A DNA stretch of 64,000 bases from UBA4427 sp045106235 (GTDB taxonomy: Bacteria; Myxococcota_A; UBA9160; UBA4427). A program made the translations under genes and the position numbers. Below the pieces are notes generated by a model. The model was given only the letters and a program-made list of their open reading frames with translations, searched no databases and had not been told where the DNA came from. Below, piece by piece: positions 25,501 through 33,430 of this stretch. How positions within the stretch are numbered: the first letter of the stretch is position 1; every line of letters starts with the position of its first letter. The stretch lies in NCBI GenBank assembly GCA_045106235.1, contig JBGCEJ010000039.1:17504-81503 (forward strand). The letters are read 5' to 3'.

Positions 25501-27708
25501 TCAGCCCTTCCCAGACTTCTGAGAAGTCTCCGACCACGCGACCAGGGCCCCCAGCGCCCGGACAGCCCGGTGGGCGCTCGGGTAACAGATTCGACCGTTC
25601 TCACGAAGCGTCGCAGGCCCCGGATTCTCGGGATTGGACGCCACGAGCTCGGTCACCGAGAGCACGGGCTTATTGTGCTTCCGGCTCGCCTCGATCCCGG
25701 CCTCGACGTAGCGCCGGTCCTGCTTTTCATGGAATCCAGCGATGCGCTCCAGACCATGGTCGGGAAAGTAGCGCCCGGACCGAAAGAGCCCGGCGGTGGA
25801 CGCCTGAATCCCGATCCCCAGATGAATCACCGCATCGACATCGGGATGCGCGCAGATCAGATCCAGCACTTCTGGAATTGTGTCCCGGGTCTCCCCGCCC
25901 GCGAGATCGACGGGATTCCCACCACTCCACCGCGCAGGCACGCGTTCATCGATCGCCGCCTTGATCTCCGTGGGAAGTTCCAAGAGCTCAAGCCCCTCAT
26001 CCGCACAAGCGTCCGCAGCGAGCACGCCCCAGCCTCCCACGGAAGTAAAGATCACCACCCGGCGCCCCTTCGGTCGCGGCTGCGTCGAAAGCGTCGCCGC
26101 CCATTCGAAAGCTTCCTCTACGGTCGGCGCACGCAAGACCCCGAGCTGCCGGCAAAGACCGTCGAAAACACGATCGTCGCTGGCCAAAGCGCCCGTATGA
26201 CTCGCGGCCGCCTTCTGCCCCTCCGCTCGCGCGCCCCCCTTCACGAGAACAAGGGGCTTCTTCGCGGTCAAACGCGCCGCCGCTCGCCGAAACGCCCGGC
26301 CGTCCCCGACGCCTTCCACATAGGCAAGCGCCACATCTGTATCCGGATCCACCGCAAAATATTCGAGTAACTCGGGCAGGCCCGTCTGTGCGGAATTGCC
26401 CAGCGAAACCGCCTTGCTGATTCCCACGCCCGTCGCGACGGCGTAATTCAGGTAGGACGAAACGAGGTTGCCGCTCTGGCTCGCAACGCCGATTCGGCCC
26501 GCCGGTGGGTTAGGCGCAACGATCTGTGCACACATGGACTCGGGCGTCGAAATAACGCCCTGGCCGTTCGGCCCCACGAGCAAGATGCCGAGCTCCTCGG
26601 CGACGGCGACGAGCTCACGCTGCATCGCCTTCCCCTCCTCCCCCGATTCTCCGTAGCCCGCACTCGTCACGAAAGCGGCCCGGACGCCCTTCGCGGCGCA
26701 GTCCCGCAGAAGTTGGATATTTGCTTTCGTCGGCGTACACACGAAAACCAGATCCGCTTTCCCTTCGGGCAACTCCGCCACCGTCGAGTACGTCTTCTCC
26801 CCGAGCACATCCGCCGCGTCCGGCTTCACGCCAAACAGCTCGCCCTTATAATCACAGCGCATCAAGTTGTGGAACGTGACGAAGCCGAACTTCCCTGGAT
26901 GACTCGACACCCCCGCCACCACAATCCCGCGCGGATGAAAGAGCGGTCGGAAACGGTCGAGAATCGCCTGGTCGGAGAGCGGTGCAGGTAGCTCTGCACG
27001 TTCCTCTGCAGCAGAGTCTCGGACCTCGACGAGCGCGTCCACCGCGATCGGTTCGCCTCCGGAGACGATCAAGGGGTTCAGATCGACGCTCTCGATCTCC
27101 GGGTGTTCGATGGCCAGCCGCGACAACCCTTCGAGTAAATCGGCCAGCGCTTCGCGGTCCATTGCAGGCTCGCCGCGATGGGGCTCGGTAAAGAGATGGC
27201 TTGTCGAGAGGCCCTCGACCATTCCGTGCGCTTCAGCACGCGTAAGCGGCGCAATCGCAAAGACCGCGTCGCCCAAGGCTTCCGCCAAAACTCCGCCGAG
27301 CCCAAGCAAGACACAAGGTCCGAACTGAGGATCCCGCACCACGCCCGCAATCAGCTCGCGTTGGCCCCGAACCATTTCCGCCACAAGCAGGCGCACATCC
27401 CCATCTTCGGGCGTCGCCTGAGCGAGAAGGTCCCGCGCTTCAGACTCGACGCTTGCCGCATCCGCCAGCCCCACCCGAACCAGACCGCGCTCGGTCTTAT
27501 GCGCGATCCCCTCCCCAGCAAGCTTGAGAACGACGGGATACCCCATCCCGTCTGCGCCCTTCACCGCACCCGCGGCATCCTCCGCAAGAACCTCCCGAGG
27601 AAGTCGCACTCCGAAACGCGCCACGATTTCTTTCGACGCGTGTTCCGAAAGCGTGTGCGTTCGAGGTGAAGAAGAAGCGGCCTGAGAATCGGAGGATGGC
27701 TTTGTCAT
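25501..27708 (-). CDS. ADP-forming acyl-CoA/acetyl-CoA synthetase, beta-alpha fused
   Basis: 735-aa single-chain NDP-forming acyl-CoA ligase. The N-terminal third is an ATP-grasp_5 domain (YPVVLKLAGEGIAHKTERGL, LLVAEMVRGQRELIAGVVRDP, LNPLIVSGG). Then follow a CoA-binding Rossmann domain (FHPRGIVVAGVS, LVFVCTPTKANIQLL) and a succinyl-CoA-ligase-like domain. The phospho-His is probably in AASHTGALA, although the spot usually written GPNCxG reads GPNGQG. Many bacterial homologues have the alpha part first; here the grasp domain is first. The 3' end lies 229 bases from the ACT-domain gene. Substrate is unknown and could be acetate or a longer acid. Confidence 0.9.
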   Translation of the reverse strand: MTKPSSDSQAASSSPRTHTLSEHASKEIVARFGVRLPREVLAEDAAGAVKGADGMGYPVVLKLAGEGIAHKTERGLVRVGLADAASVESEARDLLAQATPEDGDVRLLVAEMVRGQRELIAGVVRDPQFGPCVLLGLGGVLAEALGDAVFAIAPLTRAEAHGMVEGLSTSHLFTEPHRGEPAMDREALADLLEGLSRLAIEHPEIESVDLNPLIVSGGEPIAVDALVEVRDSAAEERAELPAPLSDQAILDRFRPLFHPRGIVVAGVSSHPGKFGFVTFHNLMRCDYKGELFGVKPDAADVLGEKTYSTVAELPEGKADLVFVCTPTKANIQLLRDCAAKGVRAAFVTSAGYGESGEEGKAMQRELVAVAEELGILLVGPNGQGVISTPESMCAQIVAPNPPAGRIGVASQSGNLVSSYLNYAVATGVGISKAVSLGNSAQTGLPELLEYFAVDPDTDVALAYVEGVGDGRAFRRAAARLTAKKPLVLVKGGARAEGQKAAASHTGALASDDRVFDGLCRQLGVLRAPTVEEAFEWAATLSTQPRPKGRRVVIFTSVGGWGVLAADACADEGLELLELPTEIKAAIDERVPARWSGGNPVDLAGGETRDTIPEVLDLICAHPDVDAVIHLGIGIQASTAGLFRSGRYFPDHGLERIAGFHEKQDRRYVEAGIEASRKHNKPVLSVTELVASNPENPGPATLRENGRICYPSAHRAVRALGALVAWSETSQKSGKG

Positions 27709-27805
27709 GATGCGCGGAGACTACTCGACCTCGCCGCCAGCGACAAAATCGGCACGACTCGCAAAAAGAGCCGCAGGCCCTCGAAATCGCGTATGATTCC
27801 CGACT

Positions 27806-29287
27806 ATGACACCTGAAAATGACGCCGCATCCAACGGCCTCTTTGCGCTCCTTGAAAGTGGATTTGCCAACTGGGTCGTGACCCCCTTCAACAAGATCAT
27901 CTTCTTTGATCTGGTTTTCTGGGACAACGCAAGCGGCGACGCCGTCCAGCTGCCCATCGTCGTTGCCTGGCTCGTGCTCGGTGCGCTGTTTTTCACCTTT
28001 CGCTTCCAGTTCGTGAATCTCCGGGGCTTCCGCCACGGCGTAGACTGTGTGCGCGGACGCTATGAATCCCCCGGCGATGAAGGGGAGATCTCGCATTTCC
28101 AGGCGCTGTCCGCGGCCCTCTCCGCCACGGTCGGACTCGGCAATATCGCCGGCGTCGCTTTCGCGGTCGGGATTGGCGGCCCCGGCGCCGTCTTCTGGAT
28201 GATCATCGGCGGCCTCCTCGGCATGAGTTCGAAATTCGCCGAATGCACACTCGGCCAGCGCTATCGCCTCGTCGACGCCTCGGGTCGCGTCACCGGCGGC
28301 CCAATGGTGTATCTGCGAGACGGACTCGCCGAAATCGGGCGCCCTGGCCTCGGCCGTTTCCTTTCCGTCGTCTTCTCCGTCATGTGCATCGGCGCGAGCT
28401 TCGGCGGGGGCAACATGTTCCAGTCGAATCAGAGCTTCGCGATCGTGAAGCAGGAAGTCCCGTTTCTCGCCGGCGACGGTGGCCAGATCACCTTCGGCCT
28501 CATCCTCGTTGTCCTGGTCGGACTGGTCATCGTGGGCGGCATTCGGCGGATCGGCGAAGTCGCCTCGATCCTCGTCCCCGCCATGTGCCTGATCTACATG
28601 ACCTGCGGGCTCTTGATCGTAATCACCCACGCAAGCGCAGTCCCCGAGGCCCTTGGCCTCATCTTTTCGAAGGCCTTCAGCTTCGAAGCCGGACTCGGCG
28701 GCTTCGTCGGCACCCTGGTCCAGGGCTTTCGGCGAGCCGCCTTCAGCAACGAAGCTGGGATTGGCTCCGCGGCCATTGCCCATTCTGCTGCCCGGACGGA
28801 CGAACCCATCCGAGAGGGCCTCGTGGCTCTGCTCGAGCCCTTTATCGACACCATCGTCGTCTGCACCACGACCGCTCTCGTGATCATCGTGACGGGTACC
28901 TGGAACGATCCCGAGGCCGGCAGCGGCATCGCCATGACCGCCAGCGCTTTCGCGACGGTCTTCCCCTGGTTCCCCAAAGTACTGACGGTGATCGCCGTCC
29001 TCTTCGCCTTCAGCACCATGATCTCATGGAGCTACTACGGCGAGCGCTCCTGGAAGCAGCTCTTTGGGGAGCAATCGATCCTGGTTTACCAGCTCGTCTT
29101 CCTCGCCTTCACCTTCGGCGGCGTGATCTTTGAAGACGCACAGGTCGTGCTCGACTTCGGAGATCTTATGATCCTCGGCATGGCCTTCCCCAACATCGCG
29201 GGGGTCGTCCTCCTCGCACGTATGGTCAAGCAAGACCTCGACCGCTATTTCGAGCGACTCGCCGCCGGCGAATTCGACGCGACCTAG
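27806..29287 (+). CDS. Alanine or glycine:cation symporter (AGCS family)
   Basis: 493-aa membrane protein with about 10-11 helices of the Na+/alanine symporter family (AlsT/AgcS-like). Family landmarks are FRHGVDCVRGRYESPGDEGEISHFQALSAALSATVGLGNIAGVAFAV, the signature near the N-terminus, WMIIGGLLGMSSKFAECTLGQRYR, and AAFSNEAGIGSAAIAHSAA. Substrates are expected to be alanine, glycine or small neutral amino acids with Na+ or H+. The start is ATG 27806, divergent from the acyl-CoA synthetase gene; no amino-acid riboswitch was recognised in the 97-base leader. Confidence 0.93.
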   Translation: MTPENDAASNGLFALLESGFANWVVTPFNKIIFFDLVFWDNASGDAVQLPIVVAWLVLGALFFTFRFQFVNLRGFRHGVDCVRGRYESPGDEGEISHFQALSAALSATVGLGNIAGVAFAVGIGGPGAVFWMIIGGLLGMSSKFAECTLGQRYRLVDASGRVTGGPMVYLRDGLAEIGRPGLGRFLSVVFSVMCIGASFGGGNMFQSNQSFAIVKQEVPFLAGDGGQITFGLILVVLVGLVIVGGIRRIGEVASILVPAMCLIYMTCGLLIVITHASAVPEALGLIFSKAFSFEAGLGGFVGTLVQGFRRAAFSNEAGIGSAAIAHSAARTDEPIREGLVALLEPFIDTIVVCTTTALVIIVTGTWNDPEAGSGIAMTASAFATVFPWFPKVLTVIAVLFAFSTMISWSYYGERSWKQLFGEQSILVYQLVFLAFTFGGVIFEDAQVVLDFGDLMILGMAFPNIAGVVLLARMVKQDLDRYFERLAAGEFDAT

Positions 29288-29305
29288 CCGAATCCCTGCC
29301 TAACG

Positions 29306-29353
29306 CGCAGCGCCCAAAACGCGGCCATGAACTAACGTGACTGGGGCGCTGCG
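29306..29353. terminator. Possible bidirectional terminator stem between convergent genes
   Basis: CGCAGCGCCC (29306-29315) is the exact reverse complement of GGGCGCTGCG (29344-29353), with a 28-base loop. It straddles the 3' ends of the symporter gene and the opposing cytochrome-like gene. There is no U-tract and the loop is large, so the assignment is weak. Confidence 0.3.
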
Positions 29354-30207
29354 ACGGGCTGGGCTTCTGCGTCAGACGGACGGACGCTGATCATCGTCTC
29401 CTTCGAGAACTTGATGCGGCCGGATTTCCCAAGGGCACCGCCCAGGGGCTGTTCACCGAACTGTGGATGAATCCGCGTTGACACGGTTGCCCCGGTTTCA
29501 GTCCCGTAGAAATACGCGCCAACGAGGGGGAAATCTCCGACGGTGAGAGGAGCGCGAAGGGTGTAGATAATCTTCGCTCGGGACCAGCGGTTGGCTTCTG
29601 CGCTCGAGGACACCCCTTCCACGTTCACGAAGGTGATGCCTCGCCCTTCACGTTCGGGTCGCCGGCCGATCCAGTCGGACTGCGGCCCTTTCGGACCAAT
29701 GATCGTGGGCGCACCCACGACTTCCCAACCTACGCTGGGCGCGGGCCGTGCGTAGAAACGATGTGCGCGATCGACCAGCCCGACACCCACGGAGGGTCCC
29801 GCGCCACCGGTCACTTTCACCGTGACCTGGAACTTCTCGCCGGGCGCAACCTGCGCCGGAACCTCAAGCTGAATCGTCGAGTTTTGATCGATGAGCGTCA
29901 GGAGCTCGACCAACTTGCCGCGGTCCTCCGCCGAGAGTTCTGCGTACTGACCGGTCCCGGCGCGGATCGCGGAGAAGTGTTGCCCTGCAGGCATTTCGGC
30001 CTGCGCCCGAGCACCAAGCCCCGAGAGATCCTCGGGCGCCGTCGAAGAATGGCACGCGGCGCAGTACGGACCGACGTCCGTCTGAAAATCCGGGGTCCCA
30101 CCGGGGTAGGCCCCCGCGGTCGCCGCGGAAAAGGCGAAGAGCGAACTGGCCAAGGCGAGACCGAGACGACCGCGGGGCTGTCGATCATTTTGCTTTTGTG
30201 GATACAT
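29332..30207 (-). CDS. Exported protein with a single c-type haem motif
   Basis: 291 aa with signal peptide (LGLALASSLFAFSAATAGA). A CAACH haem-attachment motif follows at about residue 50 (GPYCAACHSS), so a mono-haem c-type cytochrome module is likely. The following 200 residues are beta-rich, containing LEVPAQVAPGEKFQVTVKVTGGAGPSVGVGLVD, which resembles reeler/choice-of-anchor-like domains found with cytochromes, then a Trp- and Tyr-rich part. The length, with one haem only, argues against a conventional cytochrome c and towards an electron-transfer or heme-sensing envelope protein. The start at 30207 follows AAAGGGAAC. Confidence 0.7.
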   Translation of the reverse strand: MYPQKQNDRQPRGRLGLALASSLFAFSAATAGAYPGGTPDFQTDVGPYCAACHSSTAPEDLSGLGARAQAEMPAGQHFSAIRAGTGQYAELSAEDRGKLVELLTLIDQNSTIQLEVPAQVAPGEKFQVTVKVTGGAGPSVGVGLVDRAHRFYARPAPSVGWEVVGAPTIIGPKGPQSDWIGRRPEREGRGITFVNVEGVSSSAEANRWSRAKIIYTLRAPLTVGDFPLVGAYFYGTETGATVSTRIHPQFGEQPLGGALGKSGRIKFSKETMISVRPSDAEAQPVAAPQSR

Positions 30208-30244
30208 CTCGGTTCCCTTTGCGAGCACGCTCAAGACCCGCGAA

Positions 30245-30260
30245 GGCGCCAAAAGGCGCC
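30245..30260. promoter_or_regulatory. GGCGCC-AAAA-GGCGCC hairpin in a divergent leader
   Basis: GGCGCC (30245-30250), loop AAAA and GGCGCC (30255-30260) lie between the divergent cytochrome-like and LLM oxidoreductase genes. It would be in the 5' untranslated region of the minus-strand gene, 38 bases from its ATG. It may be an operator or a leader stem. Confidence 0.3.
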
Positions 30261-30406
30261 GCGGCTCTCACGATTCCCTGCCTTCTCGGCAAAACGCCCG
30301 AATCGGCTGAGTGCGTCGCGGACGCCTTTTCGTCGCAACTTTCGGGCAGATGATCCGCATCGGTCCTGCTAGGGTTCGCCCGTCTTCAACCACAAAGGAT
30401 CCTTTC

Positions 30407-31285
30407 ATGGAAATCGGAAAAATCGGCGTCTGGACCTGGCTCGACCATTTGAGCGCACCCGAAACCGCCGCCTTCGCGCAACGCGTCGAAGGCATGGGAT
30501 ACAGCGCGCTTTGGATCCCTGAAGCCGTTGGACGCGATCCGTTTTCACTGATCGGCTACCTCGCCGCCGAAACCGAAAAGCTGATCCTCGCGACGGGCAT
30601 CGCGAATATTTACGCACGCGATCCCATGGCGACAAAAGCGATCTGGAAGACGATTTCCGAGATGGCACCGAACCGGTTCATTCTGGGTCTCGGCGTCTCG
30701 CATCAACATCTCGTCGGCGGCGTGCGCGGGCACGATTACACGAAGCCGCTCACGACGATGCGCAACTATTTGGAGGCCATGGATAAGGCGCTTTACATGG
30801 GCAAAGAGCCCGAGGTCGATGCACCGATCGTTCTTGGCGCTTTGCGCGACAAGATGCTGGGCCTCTCGGCCAGCGCCGTACAGGGCGCGCACCCCTACCT
30901 GGTTACGCCGGATCATACGCGCCGCGCGCGGGGCGTGATGGGCGATGACGCCCTGCTCTGCCCCGAGCAAATGGTGATCTGGGAAACCGACCCCACCAAG
31001 GCGCGCGAAATCGCGCGTGCGAACCTCAAGGTCTATACCGGCCTGCCTAACTATCAAAACAATTTGAAACAGTTCGGGTTCACCGACGAAGACTTCGCGG
31101 ATGAGGGCTCGGACCGACTCGTTGACGCGCTCGTGATTTGGGGCGAACCCGACAAGATTGCCGAAGCCTGCCAGGCACATTTGGATGCCGGAGCGAATCA
31201 TGTCTGCATCCAGAGCTTCCGGTCAGACGGCACACCCGGATCCGACGAAAAGCTGCTCGGCGAACTTGCCGGGATCATGCTCTAG
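30407..31285 (+). CDS. LLM-class F420-type oxidoreductase (TIGR03620-like)
   Basis: 292-aa luciferase-like TIM barrel. It starts MEIGKIGVWTWLDHL and has the family patterns ETAAFAQRVEGMGYSALWIPEA, ILATGIANIYARDP, LGLGVSHQHLVGG and GEPDKIAEACQAHLDAGANHVCIQ. The TIGR03620 group is found mainly in actinobacteria and related taxa and is thought to use F420. Coenzyme F420 itself cannot be confirmed because no biosynthesis genes appear here; FMN is the alternative. The ATG at 30407 follows AAAGGA. A tandem repeat separates it from the ene-reductase gene. Confidence 0.85.
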   Translation: MEIGKIGVWTWLDHLSAPETAAFAQRVEGMGYSALWIPEAVGRDPFSLIGYLAAETEKLILATGIANIYARDPMATKAIWKTISEMAPNRFILGLGVSHQHLVGGVRGHDYTKPLTTMRNYLEAMDKALYMGKEPEVDAPIVLGALRDKMLGLSASAVQGAHPYLVTPDHTRRARGVMGDDALLCPEQMVIWETDPTKAREIARANLKVYTGLPNYQNNLKQFGFTDEDFADEGSDRLVDALVIWGEPDKIAEACQAHLDAGANHVCIQSFRSDGTPGSDEKLLGELAGIML

Positions 31286-31296
31286 CTCGCCTTCTC

Positions 31297-31357
31297 CCTT
31301 CGACTCTCTCCTTCGACTCTCTCCTTCGACTCTCGCCTTCGCCTTCGCCTTCGCCTC
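31297..31357. repeat. Pyrimidine-rich simple repeats between two oxidoreductase genes
   Basis: Three copies of the 13-mer ccttcgactctct are followed by about three copies of ccttcg, giving 61 bp of almost pure pyrimidine-rich strand. It directly precedes the ene-reductase leader (ATG at 31391). Slippage could vary its length. A transcribed stretch of this kind has no strong structure. Confidence 0.85.
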
Positions 31358-31390
31358 TCTGGCAAAAGGCCATTGAATAGGAAAACTCGG

Positions 31391-32449
31391 ATGTCTGCTT
31401 TCTTTTCCGAAACTGAGCTCGGGCGCCTCGCGCTTCGCAACCGCGTCGTGATGGCGCCCATGACGCGCTCTCGCGCCGGAGCGGACGACGAACCCACCGA
31501 GCTCATGGTCGAGTATTACCAGCAGCGCGCGAGTGCAGGCATGATCGTCAGCGAAGGGATCTATCCGAGCGCCGACGGCAAAGGCTACTGCCGGACGCCC
31601 GGGCTCGTCACAAAGAAGCAGGTCGACGGCTGGCGCAAGGTGACCGAAGCAGTGCATAACCGTGGCGGCACGATCGTCGCGCAGATCATGCATTGTGGGC
31701 GCGTCACCCATGCGGACAATAAAGATCCCAAGTCCGAGACCGTCGCCCCCTCCGCCCTCACCGCGAAAGGCGAGATGTACACGGACACAAAGGGCATGCA
31801 GGCCTTCTCGGCCCCCCGCGCTTTGACGGAAGAAGAAGTGCCCGGTGTCATCGCCGAGTACGGACGCGCGACGGAGCTCGCCTATGACGCAGGCTTTGAC
31901 GGCGTCGAAGCCCACTGCACCAGCGGCTACCTCCCCGCCCAGTTCCTTTCGACCGGAACCAACCATCGGGAAGACAATTACGGCGGTTCCCTCGAAAATC
32001 GCGTGCGCTTCCCGGTCGAGGCGATCCGCGCCATGACTGCGGTCGACGGCGCAGACCGCGTCGGTTTTCGGATCTGCCCGGGCAATCCCTTCAACGACCT
32101 CTCAGACGAGAATCCCGAAGAGACCTTCCGCGCGTTCCTGGGAGCCATCCGAGATTTAGGCCTCGCCTACGGCCATGTGATCCGGTTGCATAAGGTCGAG
32201 CTCAACAATATCGAACTCGCCCGAGACGCTTTTGGCGGGCCGCTCATCGTCAACGACAGCTTCAAGCTCCCGGAAGCCCAGGCGATCGTCGAGGACGGCC
32301 AGGCCGCTGCCGTCTCCTTCGCCCGCGCCTATATCGGCAACCCGGACCTCGTCGAGCGTTTTCAGCAGGGCGCCGAGCTCAACCGCTTCGACCCCGGATC
32401 GATGTACACCCCGGGCCCGGCGGGCTACACGGACTACCCGACGCTCTAG
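31391..32449 (+). CDS. Old Yellow Enzyme-family ene-reductase / NADH:flavin oxidoreductase
   Basis: 352-aa FMN-dependent TIM barrel. It starts MSAFFSETELGRLALRNRVVMAPMTRSRA, has VAQIMHCGR (usually QLWHVGR), and the barrel end FDGVEAHCTSGYLPAQFLS with N-R-x-D-x-YGGS following. His-175 and Tyr-180 are conserved, but the canonical Asn (or His) of the H-x-x-N pair is Ser-178. Family members reduce activated C=C bonds with NAD(P)H. The start is ATG 31391 without a strong ribosome site; TTG 31373 is possible but unlikely. Confidence 0.9.
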   Translation: MSAFFSETELGRLALRNRVVMAPMTRSRAGADDEPTELMVEYYQQRASAGMIVSEGIYPSADGKGYCRTPGLVTKKQVDGWRKVTEAVHNRGGTIVAQIMHCGRVTHADNKDPKSETVAPSALTAKGEMYTDTKGMQAFSAPRALTEEEVPGVIAEYGRATELAYDAGFDGVEAHCTSGYLPAQFLSTGTNHREDNYGGSLENRVRFPVEAIRAMTAVDGADRVGFRICPGNPFNDLSDENPEETFRAFLGAIRDLGLAYGHVIRLHKVELNNIELARDAFGGPLIVNDSFKLPEAQAIVEDGQAAAVSFARAYIGNPDLVERFQQGAELNRFDPGSMYTPGPAGYTDYPTL

Positions 32450-32502
32450 CGCCGGCCTTTCGCCTGCCCGCTTAGCTTCTCCTTAGCCTTGATCCTTCGC
32501 CT

Positions 32503-33405
32503 TCAGCGCGATTCGACCGCGCATCCCTGCGTGGCCCCCGCGGCGACCCAAGCCATTCCTTCCTCGAGCATGCGGGTATGCTCGGGCTCTTGGTAGGCCT
32601 CGGGTAGATGTCCCATCGCCGAGTAGAGCGCGCGACCTCGGCCGATGCAGTGTGTCCACAGGATCGGGTGGTCCTCTCCCATACGAAGGTCGCGGTCGAT
32701 GATCGCAATCTTCATGCGCGGCGAGTAGGTCGACTCATCGAGGGTCGCGAGCACTTCGAAGCCCTCGCCCCGCACGCTGCGATCAAAAGAATACCATTCG
32801 TCGGTTCGTACCCAGCGCTCGCTCAAATGCCGAGTGACTGGATGATCCCTCGCCTCGACCCGAACCGTCGCCTCCTGAAATTGTGGACCCATGGGATGCC
32901 CCACGAAACGCGCGCCGACCAAGCGGTCGGATTGAGCCACCCATTTGTAGTTCGGGTCGCCGCCTGTGCCGTGAATCCCGAAGAAGCCACCACCGCGTTC
33001 AAGAAACGTCATCAAAGCGGCGCGCTGAGCCTCGTCCAGAACGTCGCCGCTCACATTGAACCAAACCAGGGCATCAAATGATGCGAGCTGCTCCGCGGAA
33101 TGAACGGCTCCATTCTCCGTCGCGTAAAATCCCCAACCCCGTGCCTTCGCGATCGCTTCGAGCGCCGGCACCCCTGCCGCAATGCCCTCGTCGTGGCGGT
33201 AGCCGTTCGTTTTAGAGAAGACCAGAATCGCAGGGCGCGGTAAATCCGCCGGAATCGCCGGCCCAAGGGCGTCGTGGTCCGAGGACGGAAAAAAGGTCCG
33301 GACCAATTCGCAGCCCGACAAAAACATGAGAACGAAGGATGCCAACAAGATCCGCCGCGCCGCGCCCCATCCCGACTTGACCGAGCGTTTTGGTTGAAAG
33401 AGCAC
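32503..33405 (-). CDS. ThuA-domain lipoprotein
   Basis: 300 aa. Residues 1-32 carry a lipoprotein signal ending FLSGCEL. The ThuA-like domain (about 55-290) shows AILVFSKTNGYRHDEGIAAG, FDALVWFNVSGDVLDEAQRAALMTFLERGGGFFGIHG, and WYSFDRSV. ThuA proteins are class I glutamine-amidotransferase-like and occur in carbohydrate gene clusters; function is mostly unresolved. C-terminal Cys in WTHCIGRG is family-typical. The gene is convergent with the ene-reductase. Confidence 0.85.
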   Translation of the reverse strand: MLFQPKRSVKSGWGAARRILLASFVLMFLSGCELVRTFFPSSDHDALGPAIPADLPRPAILVFSKTNGYRHDEGIAAGVPALEAIAKARGWGFYATENGAVHSAEQLASFDALVWFNVSGDVLDEAQRAALMTFLERGGGFFGIHGTGGDPNYKWVAQSDRLVGARFVGHPMGPQFQEATVRVEARDHPVTRHLSERWVRTDEWYSFDRSVRGEGFEVLATLDESTYSPRMKIAIIDRDLRMGEDHPILWTHCIGRGRALYSAMGHLPEAYQEPEHTRMLEEGMAWVAAGATQGCAVESR

Positions 33406-33430
33406 GCTGCCTCCTCGCTTAGGCTCGGCT

